From Phycisphaeraceae bacterium (GTDB taxonomy: Bacteria > Planctomycetota > Phycisphaerae > Phycisphaerales > UBA1924): a DNA stretch of 64,000 nucleotides. The translations under genes were made by a program, and so were the position numbers. Shown in pieces: positions 1 through 8,240 of the stretch; the first letter of the stretch is position 1, and each line of letters opens with the position of its first letter. Location: contig JAHBXH010000001.1 of NCBI GenBank assembly GCA_019636555.1, positions 1,518,928-1,582,927 on the forward strand, read 5' to 3'. The notes below the pieces were generated by a model. That model was not told the origin of the DNA. It worked only from the letters and a program-made list of their open reading frames with translations, and did not search any database.

Positions 1-959
1 ATCTCCGTTCCCGCACCCTGCGGGCTTGTCCCAAATCCCTGTCCCATCGCGGCGAGCGGCAGTTCATCGGCGCTCGCGTACGGCGTGCGCGGGCGGATCG
101 AACCCTCGGGCTGGTACTTCACCATCTTGGCGCTCGGAATCTTCGCGAGCGATTTGGCCTCTTCGAAGGCTTCACGCACGCCCCCGAGCGAATCGATCAG
201 TCCAAGCGCAAGCGCATCCTGTCCGCTCATGATGCGGCCGTCGGTGATCTCGGTCCATTTGGACATGTCGAGATTCGGCCGTCGCTCTTTGACCCTCGTC
301 TTGAACTCGTCGTAGAACTGATCGACGAGGTGCTGCAGCACGGTGTACTGCGAATCCCGCATCGGTTCGAGCGGGTTCGCGAGATCCTTGTTCGGCCCGC
401 TCTTGACGGAGCGTGCGACGATGCCGATCTTGGCGAGGCCCGCGCTGAAGTTGATCGTGGGGATGATGACACCGATCGAGCCCGTGATGGTGGTGGGGTG
501 CGCGACGATTCTGTCAGAAGCGAGCGCGATGTAGTAACCGCCGCTGGCGGCAAGTTCGGCCATGGAGACAACCACCGGCTTGCCGGTCTTTTCTTTGAAC
601 CGAACGATCTCGCGATAGACCTCGTCGCTGCCCGTGACGCTGCCGCCCGGTGAGTTGATGCGGAGCACGACGGCTTTCACTCCGTTGTCGGCGCCCGCCA
701 TCTCAAGGCGCGCGACGATGTCGTCCACCGGATTGCCGCCGCGTGAGAAGATCGGCGGCAAGTTCGCGTCGACGATGGTTCCCGTCACGTCGATGACCGC
801 GATCTTCCACATCGCGCGATCGTCTTCGGAGACGACGGTTTCGGCCAGTTTCTTTTCGCGTCCGAAGAGTTCAAAGCTCACCGTCACCGGCGTGCATGAA
901 ACGAGGAGGACGGAGGCGAACCCGAGCAAACCCGTGGCAGTACGCATATTTCTGTACAT
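1..959 (-). CDS. sppA: S49 family signal peptide peptidase (SppA-like), C-terminus cut by window edge
   Basis: Serine protease of the S49/SppA family, expected to degrade cleaved signal peptides at the cytoplasmic membrane. The reverse strand reads MYRNMRTATGLLGFASVLLVSC, a short hydrophobic leader ending in Cys that looks like a lipoprotein signal. It continues through the conserved INSPGGSV segment, the nucleophile region AELAASGGYYIALASD and the downstream SGPNKDL, which carries the usual general-base Lys. No stop is reached before base 1, so the gene runs off the window. Two in-frame ATGs compete (959 and 947), neither with a clear ribosome site. The next gene is divergent, so a promoter should lie in the 139 bp between them. 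The family call is secure; the lipoprotein status is inferred. Confidence 0.88.
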   Translation of the reverse strand, partial: MYRNMRTATGLLGFASVLLVSCTPVTVSFELFGREKKLAETVVSEDDRAMWKIAVIDVTGTIVDANLPPIFSRGGNPVDDIVARLEMAGADNGVKAVVLRINSPGGSVTGSDEVYREIVRFKEKTGKPVVVSMAELAASGGYYIALASDRIVAHPTTITGSIGVIIPTINFSAGLAKIGIVARSVKSGPNKDLANPLEPMRDSQYTVLQHLVDQFYDEFKTRVKERRPNLDMSKWTEITDGRIMSGQDALALGLIDSLGGVREAFEEAKSLAKIPSAKMVKYQPEGSIRPRTPYASADELPLAAMGQGFGTSPQGAGTE

Positions 960-1098
960 CGCAGAAAGATATTCGGACCCGACGGCCTGCACCAGCCGCA
1001 TCCTGATGCGGATTCCAGTTCCTCGGAATCCTGACTCAAGTTTCACATTGAAATCGCAGCGAGTTTTCGTATGATTTTGCGGGGACCTGAGGTAGAGC

Positions 1099-3933
1099 AT
1101 GAGATTCCATCGATATTTTTTGATCGGAGCGTTCGGCGCGAGCGCCTGTGGTGCTTTGGCGCAATCGGGATTGTCAGGCCGGCTCCGCGAGGACGCCGTC
1201 AGCATCTCCGTCCCGGCGTTCAACGTGGGTCGCGGCGAACACATCCGGCTTCCCCTGTTTCAGGACGCCCAATTCGACATCCGAGTCACCAGCCTGGTGC
1301 GACGACCGTCCGGCTTCACGTTGCAGGGAAAACTTGAGGGCGAGGAGCTCGGCACCTGCACCATCACGGTCGAAAACGGAATCGTTTCGGGCGGCATCTG
1401 GAGCAAGCGTGGCACCTTTGGCCTGACGCCTGCGGCACCCGCCGATCAAACCGGAATCGCGGTGGCGATTGCCGAGCAACTCGATCCGCGCGAGACCGGC
1501 AAGTGCTGGAGTTTCGGGGGTAAGGACATGCTGCCACCGGGAGTTTCGCGCGAAGAGATGAGCGCGCGTTCGCACGCGAGCCGGCGCGGCGCTCAGAGCG
1601 CGGCGGTCGCCTCTGCCGCCGCGGCAACGCAGAGCGTCGGCGCGTGCGATTGTTCCGACGACCAATCGATCGTGGACGTTCTCTGCGTCTACACGACCAA
1701 GGCGAAGAACGCGGCGGGGGGTGTTGCGAATATTCAATCGCGCTTTCAGAACGCGATCGATGCCGCGAACGGCGCGTACACGCTCTCGGGAATCAACTCG
1801 GGAGGAGTGAATCGGCTCCAGCTCCGCGTCGTGGGCTATGTCGAGACAACCTACGACGAAACAGCACCGGATTGGATCAATCACCTGCAACGCATCACGA
1901 CTCCGGGCGACGGATACATGGACGAGGTGCAGGGGCTGCGCGATCAGTACAAGGCCGACACTGTTTCGCTCGTGGTCGATGACCCGCGCTTTACCGGCGG
2001 CGCCGCGTGGTGGGCGCTCTGGGATCAGGGGCAGGCGTATTCGTGCATCAACTGGCGCGCGATGGGCGGCGGCGATCTGCTTCTGGCGCACGAGATCGGG
2101 CACAATTTCGGCTGCGCGCACGATCACGCGAACGATGCATCGGCGCCGACGTCGTACGCGTGGGGGTACAACTTCAGCCACAACGGGCAGACATACGGGA
2201 CGATCATGTCGTACCCCGGCACGGTGCGGCTGCAGCAGTTTTCAAACCCGTATCAGACGCACGCGCTCTCGGGATTGCCCCTCGGCGTACCCGCAGGCCA
2301 ACCGAACGCGGCATTCAACGCGCTCATGATCAAGCAAACGCGCTGGACGCTGGCGAGCTATCGCGATGCGCCGGGCATCAAGGATTGCAACGGCAACGGA
2401 GTTGATGACGCGATCGACATCGCGAACGGCACGAGCCAGGATGCGAACGGCGACTGCCGCCCCGATGAGTGCGAAGAGCGCCGCTATGTCGATGCGCAGA
2501 CGCCGGGATTTGCGGATCATCTCTCGTGGAGTTCGGCGGCGGGCGATCCGGCCGAAGTGCTCGGAATTGCGAACCTGAACTGCTCGAACATTTCGCAGAT
2601 ATGGTTCGCGGACGGAACGTACAAGCCGGGCAGCGGAGGAACGGATCGTTATGCCGCGTTCTCGCTGCGCTCGGGGCTCGCGCTCTACGGCGGATTCCAA
2701 GGCAAATCGCGCGCGGGCGGCGGCGAAACAATGCTGACGCAGCGAGATCCGGTCGCGAATGTCTCCATCATTTCGGGCGAAATCGGGAATCAGGCGGACC
2801 CGACCGACAACTCGTATTCACCCGTGAACGCGATCAACACGAACACACACGCGGTGCTCGACGGGTTCACGATCACCAAGGGCTATTCCGACTGGTCGGG
2901 AGCGGGGCTCTACATCGAGAACGCTTCGCCACGCGTGAGCAACTGCAAATTCTCGAGCAACCGCGCGGGGTACGGCGGCGCCGTGATCCTGAGTCAGACG
3001 AGTTTGCCCGTATTCACCAACTGCCGCTTCGACAGCAACACGGCGGTTTGGGGCGGCGGAGCGATCTTTGTCGAAGATCCTTCGACGCTGGTGGCGGACA
3101 CGTGCACGTTTATGAACAACGCGGGCGCGTGGGGAGGCGCGGTCGCATCGAACAATTCGCACATCGATATCCGCACGTGCTCGATCACATCGAACCATGC
3201 GCTGACGTACAACGGCGGCGCGTTCGATCTGAACGGCGTGACATTCAATCTCACGAATTCGCTCGTCGCAAACAACACGGCGATCGAAGACGGCGGTGGC
3301 CTCTGGATCGCCAACGCGACGAACGCCACGATACTGAACTCAACGATCGCAAACAACAACGCGACGAACTACACCGGCGGTGCGACGGTCTATTTCGCGA
3401 GCGCGAGCGTGACCAACTCGATCCTCTGGGGAAATACGGGCGGACTGCCGGGTACGCAGGACAAGAATCTGGTCTTGTACAGCTCCGCGGTCACGACGAG
3501 CTACTCATCCGTTCAAGGCTGGACCGGTTCGTTCGGAGGCTCGAACAACAACGGGTCGAACCCGATGTTTGTGAATGCCGCGGGCGGCGATTTCTCGCTC
3601 GGCGCGGGGTCGGCGGCGATTGATTCGGCGAACGACGCGGCATTGCCGGGTTCGTTCCAGTTCGACCTTGCGGGCAATGTTCGGCGCAACGGCATCCTCG
3701 ATCGCGGCGCGTACGAATTCGGCTCGCACCTCCCCTGTCCCGGCGATCTCAACAACGACGGATTCGTGGATGACTCGGACTTTGTGATCTTCGCTTCGGC
3801 GTACAACATTCTCGACTGTGCCGATCCATCGATGCCCGGCGGCTGCCCGGCCGATTTGAATGACGACGGCATCGTGGAAGATTCAGATTTCGTGATCTTC
3901 GCCGGGGCGTACAACGAATTGCTGTGTCCCTGA
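1099..3933 (+). CDS. Secreted reprolysin-like zinc metalloprotease with parallel beta-helix and dockerin-like tail
   Basis: A 944-residue exported protease. A signal peptide (about residues 1-21, ending ACGALAQS) is followed by a metzincin domain with the zinc site HEIGHNFGCAHDH (about 331-343) and a Met-turn TIMSYPG (about 369-375). Next comes a Cys-rich calcium-like motif (DCNGNGVDDAIDIANG), then a right-handed beta-helix region of roughly 370 residues, rich in Asn and Gly with repeats such as LYIENASPRVSNCKFSSN. The C-terminus (about 882-944) holds two dockerin-like repeats, GDLNNDGFVDDSDFVIFASA and ADLNDDGIVEDSDFVIFAGA, and ends in Cys-Pro. The same tail occurs in the gene at 35887-37443. 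Known metzincins of this type cleave extracellular proteins; the substrate is unknown. The call rests on directly visible motifs. Confidence 0.9.
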   Translation: MRFHRYFLIGAFGASACGALAQSGLSGRLREDAVSISVPAFNVGRGEHIRLPLFQDAQFDIRVTSLVRRPSGFTLQGKLEGEELGTCTITVENGIVSGGIWSKRGTFGLTPAAPADQTGIAVAIAEQLDPRETGKCWSFGGKDMLPPGVSREEMSARSHASRRGAQSAAVASAAAATQSVGACDCSDDQSIVDVLCVYTTKAKNAAGGVANIQSRFQNAIDAANGAYTLSGINSGGVNRLQLRVVGYVETTYDETAPDWINHLQRITTPGDGYMDEVQGLRDQYKADTVSLVVDDPRFTGGAAWWALWDQGQAYSCINWRAMGGGDLLLAHEIGHNFGCAHDHANDASAPTSYAWGYNFSHNGQTYGTIMSYPGTVRLQQFSNPYQTHALSGLPLGVPAGQPNAAFNALMIKQTRWTLASYRDAPGIKDCNGNGVDDAIDIANGTSQDANGDCRPDECEERRYVDAQTPGFADHLSWSSAAGDPAEVLGIANLNCSNISQIWFADGTYKPGSGGTDRYAAFSLRSGLALYGGFQGKSRAGGGETMLTQRDPVANVSIISGEIGNQADPTDNSYSPVNAINTNTHAVLDGFTITKGYSDWSGAGLYIENASPRVSNCKFSSNRAGYGGAVILSQTSLPVFTNCRFDSNTAVWGGGAIFVEDPSTLVADTCTFMNNAGAWGGAVASNNSHIDIRTCSITSNHALTYNGGAFDLNGVTFNLTNSLVANNTAIEDGGGLWIANATNATILNSTIANNNATNYTGGATVYFASASVTNSILWGNTGGLPGTQDKNLVLYSSAVTTSYSSVQGWTGSFGGSNNNGSNPMFVNAAGGDFSLGAGSAAIDSANDAALPGSFQFDLAGNVRRNGILDRGAYEFGSHLPCPGDLNNDGFVDDSDFVIFASAYNILDCADPSMPGGCPADLNDDGIVEDSDFVIFAGAYNELLCP

Positions 3934-4483
3934 GCGCCCGACGCAGGTTCCATAGCCGCGGCATGGTGCGAGATCGACAACCATCGCCCACTTCGGCGAA
4001 CTTGCGGAACCGGATCGAAATGCGAGCGAAAGGTTGAGAGTGCCCAAGCTGGGCCGGGCGGTGGGGGCCCGTTGACAACTCGTGTTTTCGGGCAGGACGC
4101 GCGTACGTCCGATCGCGAAGGGGATATTTCCTTCCGTGCAGGTCACGGCGTTCTCATTGAGGTATTTTGCCTCGGTCTTTTCGCTCCTCCGTTGAACGGA
4201 GTCCGAGCGCCCTGCCATCCATCCCGTGGTCTCCTCTCTGTCGCGCCCGGCGTCACGGTTTTCCCCGCGCCGGCCGCGGCGGTTTTCCCGCACGCATGTG
4301 CGGTTCGGTGTTTCCGTGCGCTGGCCCTGGCGCGGGCCGGTCCTCTGCGCGGATGCTCGTCGGCTTTGGGGCGGGCGGCTCGTGGGGGTTGGGGTGAGGT
4401 GGGGGCTGGGGGTTTCGCAGAGGGCGCAGCGCCCGTGTCATTCCGGCGCGGGCGCTGTACCTCTGCCCCGAAAGGGTGGGCGT
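3934..4483. other. 550-bp intergenic region, no supported gene
   Basis: This stretch separates the secreted protease from the pseudopilin. Open frames cross it, but they show low-complexity Arg/Pro/Ala translations, no recognisable domain and no ribosome site, as expected of GC-rich noncoding DNA. The last 100 bases are rich in G runs. No convincing terminator or RNA gene was seen. Confidence 0.5.
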
Positions 4484-5539
4484 ATGTCCAGACGTGCTTT
4501 CACGACTATCGAGTTGATAGTGGTAATTCTCGTCATAGTCGTGTTAGTGGGCATCCTTCTGCCCGCCGCCGGCAGACCACGCGTTAATTCTCGAACGATG
4601 AAAGACAGCACTCAAGTGCGCTCCATTCATCAATCCATGGTGACCTGGGCCGGTCAAAACCAGGACAACTATCCGATCCCAAGCGCTATGGATCTTGAAG
4701 ACACCATTCCCGGGTCGGACACACGTTCTCCGGGGCGCGAAGGGACGAAGTCTGGGAAAGATCTTCCGCGATTCGTCATTTCGTTATTGATGTACTACGG
4801 ATCGTTCGGCCCCGAGATCGCGGTAAGCCCGAGCGAAGTAAATCCCCTCATCAAGGTCGATCAGTTCTATGAGTTCAACGCTCCGACCGCCGTCGCTCCT
4901 GAAAAGCGTTCCAAGGCGATTCTCGATCCCGCATTCGCTTGCTATCCGGACGAAGGAGGAGGCGATGCGGTCATTTCCTCGGCTTCGGGCGTGGCAAGAC
5001 TTGGAGGATTCTCGTATGCCTTGGTCCCGTTTGTTGGGTCTCGGCGCGCCATGTGGCAATCCACCTTTGATGCGGATCAGGTGATCATTGGCAATCGAGG
5101 GCCGTGGTACAAGCTTGACTCGAATGGCACTTGGTCCCTTGATCCGACGGATCGCCGCGGCAAGAACGGCGTGCCCGCGACCGCGTCCAACACGCTCCTG
5201 ATCCACGGGTCGCGCACCGCTTGGGAAGGAAACGTCGCCCGCAACGACAACTCCGTCGCGTTCGAAACGCGTCCGGACCCGGAGAACATCCCGATCACGT
5301 ACGGCGCGGCACTCTCAAAGGCGGGCATTCCGAAATACGACAACATCTTCGCGAACGAAGACGAGGGCGGGAACGGCAAGTCGTACTCCCGCGCCGACGA
5401 TCGGATCACCCCCGCGAATTTCGACAAGCGCAAGAACAATTACCTGCGCTGCTGGGGCGGCGATGGGTCCGGAAGCAACCTGACCTTCGATCCCGCGACC
5501 GGCAAGATCAATTCGATTATCGATTTCTGGTACGACTGA
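4484..5539 (+). CDS. Type II secretion/pseudopilin-like protein with prepilin N-terminus
   Basis: A 351-residue protein starting MSRRAFTTIELIVVILVIVV, a class III prepilin leader with the conserved Glu five residues after the cleavage site and one hydrophobic helix (about residues 5-27). The rest is a large soluble domain without a recognised fold. The ATG at 4484 was chosen because the prepilin motif must be N-terminal and an AAAGGGTGGG stretch precedes it; the open frame extends upstream but encodes low-complexity sequence. It resembles the three tandem pseudopilins at 39.5-43.5 kb in plan but lacks their C-terminal W-x-RG-Trp signature, so it is a distant relative. Proteins of this type are numerous in planctomycetes; their job is not established. 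Confidence 0.75.
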   Translation: MSRRAFTTIELIVVILVIVVLVGILLPAAGRPRVNSRTMKDSTQVRSIHQSMVTWAGQNQDNYPIPSAMDLEDTIPGSDTRSPGREGTKSGKDLPRFVISLLMYYGSFGPEIAVSPSEVNPLIKVDQFYEFNAPTAVAPEKRSKAILDPAFACYPDEGGGDAVISSASGVARLGGFSYALVPFVGSRRAMWQSTFDADQVIIGNRGPWYKLDSNGTWSLDPTDRRGKNGVPATASNTLLIHGSRTAWEGNVARNDNSVAFETRPDPENIPITYGAALSKAGIPKYDNIFANEDEGGNGKSYSRADDRITPANFDKRKNNYLRCWGGDGSGSNLTFDPATGKINSIIDFWYD

Positions 5540-5574
5540 AGTCCCACGAACCGAATTCGCTGTACGCTCCCCGC

Positions 5575-6537
5575 GTGGGAGAACTCTCACACATTCCGGT
5601 CCTGTCGCGGGAGGTCGCCGAGGTGCTCGCGCTGCGACCCGGTGAGACGTACGCGGATTGCACGGCCGGTCGGGGCGGGCACGCGGCGCTGCTCGCGCCG
5701 CTGACTCAGCCGGGCGGGCGCGTTGTGCTGAACGACGCAGACGCGTCGAATCTGGAATTTGCCGCGTCGATCGTGTCGCGGCGCACTCCCGAAGCAGAGA
5801 TTCGCCGATTCCAGGGCAACTTCGCGCTCCTGCCTCGGGAAATGGAGTCGAAGGGCATCCGGGCCGACGCCGTTCTCGCCGACTTCGGGTTCTCGAGTAC
5901 GCAGATCGAGGAGGCGGATCGCGGATTTTCGTTCATGCGGTCGGGCCGGCTCGACATGCGCTTCGACGTGTCGCGCGGCCTTTCCGCTGCGGATCTCGTG
6001 AACACGGCCTCGGAGCGGGAGCTTGCCCGAATTCTGAGAGATTTTGGAGAGGAGCCCGCATTTGCCAGGATCGCACGCGCGATCGTCGATGCGAGGAAAA
6101 CGACGACGATCGCCACAACCGATGCGCTCGCCGACATCATCCGGGGGGTGGCCGGAAAGCGGCCGGGAAGCGGAATGGATCCGGCGACAAAATCGTTTCA
6201 GGCGTTACGGATTGCCGTGAACGACGAGATCGGGAGCATCGAGGCATTGCTCGCCCAGATCGCCAGGGCTGCCAGATCAGTGTCCGGTAAGGGTGTTGGG
6301 GGGCTGGATGGGCCGGGGGGGGTAGACCGTCTGTGGCTGAAGAAAGGCGCTCGGATCGCCCTGATCACATTTCACAGCCTCGAAGATCGACCCGTCAAGA
6401 CCATGTTTGCCGATATGTGCAAGGAGGGGTTGGCGACCGATCTCGCGCGGGGCGGCATCACCGCTTCGGACGAGGAAGTCAGAGCCAACCCTCGCGCTCG
6501 GTCCGCTCGCCTTCGAGCAATCAAGCTTTCCGCTTGA
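5575..6537 (+). CDS. rsmH: 16S rRNA (cytosine(1402)-N(4))-methyltransferase RsmH
   Basis: S-adenosylmethionine-dependent methyltransferase that modifies C1402 of 16S rRNA. The protein (320 residues) opens VGELSHIPVLSREVAEVL, the standard RsmH N-terminus. The SAM-binding loop DCTAGRGGHAALL is near residues 28-40, FSSTQIEEADRGFSF follows, and the C-terminal signatures FHSLEDRPVK and RLRAIK are present. The GTG at 5575 fits the family N-terminus. A Gly-rich insert (about residues 240-250) contains a run of eight Gs at about 6315-6322. As in other bacteria it opens a division cluster, followed here by a LysM protein, an FtsL-like protein and ftsI. Confidence 0.95.
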   Translation: MGELSHIPVLSREVAEVLALRPGETYADCTAGRGGHAALLAPLTQPGGRVVLNDADASNLEFAASIVSRRTPEAEIRRFQGNFALLPREMESKGIRADAVLADFGFSSTQIEEADRGFSFMRSGRLDMRFDVSRGLSAADLVNTASERELARILRDFGEEPAFARIARAIVDARKTTTIATTDALADIIRGVAGKRPGSGMDPATKSFQALRIAVNDEIGSIEALLAQIARAARSVSGKGVGGLDGPGGVDRLWLKKGARIALITFHSLEDRPVKTMFADMCKEGLATDLARGGITASDEEVRANPRARSARLRAIKLSA

Positions 6538-6688
6538 ACGCTCCGGAGGGTGTGCCGCTCGCTACCATGCCCCGCGCGGCAGAGATGACGCGTTGGAGGG
6601 ATTTGCCGGTCTCGTCGCAAGGAAGCGATGAGAGGCACGAAGAGGAGTAGCCGCGAAAGGGTTCGCGGCCGCGATCGCAAGATCGCAC

Positions 6689-7621
6689 ATGCGGAAGGAT
6701 CCGTCAGACGTGACTCGGGAACTCAAACTCGCACTGATCGTCGGTTTCGCACTGGTCCTGACCGTCGCCATCCTGGTGAGCGATCACCTTTCGAAGGCGC
6801 GGACGGCAAGCCTTGCCACCGTGGGCGGGACGCAGAAAGTCGTCGCGAAGGTGCCGGATTCTCCGATCCGCAGCATTGAAGATTTGATTCCCACGCAGTT
6901 GCCGCCGGCTGTGGAGGTTGCGGCGCCGCAGGCGACAGCCGAACCCACTGCCACGACTCCCGCCGATTCGGGCGAGGTGTTCGCTCCGATCGTGATCGGG
7001 CAGCAGCAGGTGGGCCCGGCGCGCGAGACCAAGTTTGGGCTGGGGCGATCGGATGGCACGGGCTCGCTGAGCGCATCGATTCGCGAGCGCGCGGATAGCA
7101 CAAAGGGGACCCCGACTCTCGCCGCCGCACCGCAGGGAGTCACCCCGCAGGAAGTTCTGCAGCAAGAGGTCAACAAGGTCGAGGCGAGCAAAGCGGCCCC
7201 GCTGGCAGCAGAGAAGACGCACAAGATTGTGGAGGGTGACTCGCTTTACGCGATCGCCCGGAAGTATTACGGCGATGCTTCGCTGTGGAAGAAGCTCGCC
7301 GCGGCGAACGCGGGCAAAGTGGGCGACAACGGAAGCGTTCGCGTCGGAAACACGATCGTGATCCCGAGCAAAGATTCGCTGACCGGCAAGGCCGACAGCC
7401 GCGTCGCAACGAAGACCGATGCGAAGCCCGAGCAGAAAGCTTCGAAGCCGGAAGCCGGAAAGACCAAGTCCTATCAGGTGCGCCCGGGCGACACGCTCAT
7501 GAACATCGCGCGTCAGCAGCTCGGCTCGGCCTCGCGGAGCGGCGAGATCGCTTCGATGAACAGGATGGATCCGGATGATGATCTGCTCGCCGGCGCCATT
7601 CTCAAACTCCCATCGCACTAA
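6689..7621 (+). CDS. Membrane-anchored protein with two LysM domains, in the division cluster
   Basis: A 310-residue protein with a short cytoplasmic start, one transmembrane helix (about residues 14-32, LALIVGFALVLTVAILVSDH), a long Ala/Pro/Thr-rich periplasmic linker, then two LysM modules. The first, HKIVEGDSLYAIARKYYGD, begins near residue 182; the second, YQVRPGDTLMNIARQQLG, near residue 263. LysM modules bind the glycan strands of peptidoglycan. It lies between rsmH and the FtsL-like gene, followed at 21 bp by the next start, so it is probably co-transcribed with division genes. A role in septal wall binding is an inference from context and domains. Confidence 0.88.
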   Translation: MRKDPSDVTRELKLALIVGFALVLTVAILVSDHLSKARTASLATVGGTQKVVAKVPDSPIRSIEDLIPTQLPPAVEVAAPQATAEPTATTPADSGEVFAPIVIGQQQVGPARETKFGLGRSDGTGSLSASIRERADSTKGTPTLAAAPQGVTPQEVLQQEVNKVEASKAAPLAAEKTHKIVEGDSLYAIARKYYGDASLWKKLAAANAGKVGDNGSVRVGNTIVIPSKDSLTGKADSRVATKTDAKPEQKASKPEAGKTKSYQVRPGDTLMNIARQQLGSASRSGEIASMNRMDPDDDLLAGAILKLPSH

Positions 7622-7642
7622 GAGAATCCGGAGGTCGGCGTC

Positions 7643-8218
7643 GTGAGCGAGCAGCAGCCAGGCAGCGGAGGGCTTCTCTTCAAGCTCGGCTTGGTGGTGC
7701 TGTCGATCGGGCTGTGTGCCCTCTCGATGCTGGTCATGCGTCAGGCTCGATTGCAGGCGGGGCACGAGGTGACTCAAACGCAATTGCGGATCCAGCGCGC
7801 CGACGAGCAGTTGTGGAAGATGCGCGCAGACATTGCGGCGCTCTCGAATCCGGCTCGCGTGCGCGAGCTCGCCGGCACGATGGGTCCGATGCACGCGCTC
7901 ATCAATCCGGTCGAGACGAGGTTGAACCCGAGCTTCAACGTCGCCATTCCGATGATTGAAAAGATTCAGCCGGTGACGCGGGCATCGCGGATCGCGCCGG
8001 CGAACTCAAAGCCGTCCGGAATAGAAAAAGCCAAGGCGCCGTCCGGGACCGGTTCAACAGAAAAGCCCGGCGACAAGAGCGAAAAGAAACCGGGACACAG
8101 CGCTCCTGCGAAGCCGCGCTCCAAGCCCGACTCGAAGACGCCGCCGCGGACAACGGGGGTTTCTCCCACCGGGCTTGCCGCGATCCCCGTTTCCCGCGAT
8201 CCGGATCTTGACCGGTAG
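7643..8218 (+). CDS. FtsL-like single-pass division protein
   Basis: A 191-residue bitopic protein: about 10 N-terminal residues, one transmembrane helix (LFKLGLVVLSIGLCALSMLV), then a short predicted coiled coil (RIQRADEQLWKMRADIAALS) and a Lys/Pro/Ser-rich tail. This plan, and its position between rsmH and ftsI, match FtsL, which bridges FtsB/FtsQ with FtsW/FtsI at the septum. Sequence identity is too weak to prove it. The GTG start is fixed by a GGAGG at 7630-7634, eight bases upstream. The basic tail is longer than in typical FtsL (about 120 residues). The downstream ftsI reading frame could begin inside this gene. Confidence 0.7.
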   Translation: MSEQQPGSGGLLFKLGLVVLSIGLCALSMLVMRQARLQAGHEVTQTQLRIQRADEQLWKMRADIAALSNPARVRELAGTMGPMHALINPVETRLNPSFNVAIPMIEKIQPVTRASRIAPANSKPSGIEKAKAPSGTGSTEKPGDKSEKKPGHSAPAKPRSKPDSKTPPRTTGVSPTGLAAIPVSRDPDLDR

Positions 8219-8240
8219 AAGACTCGGCCGGTGGAAAAAC

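Noticed and set aside
4072..4587. A 171-codon plus-strand frame before the pseudopilin
   Set aside because: It overlaps the pseudopilin start out of frame, has no motif and no ribosome site.
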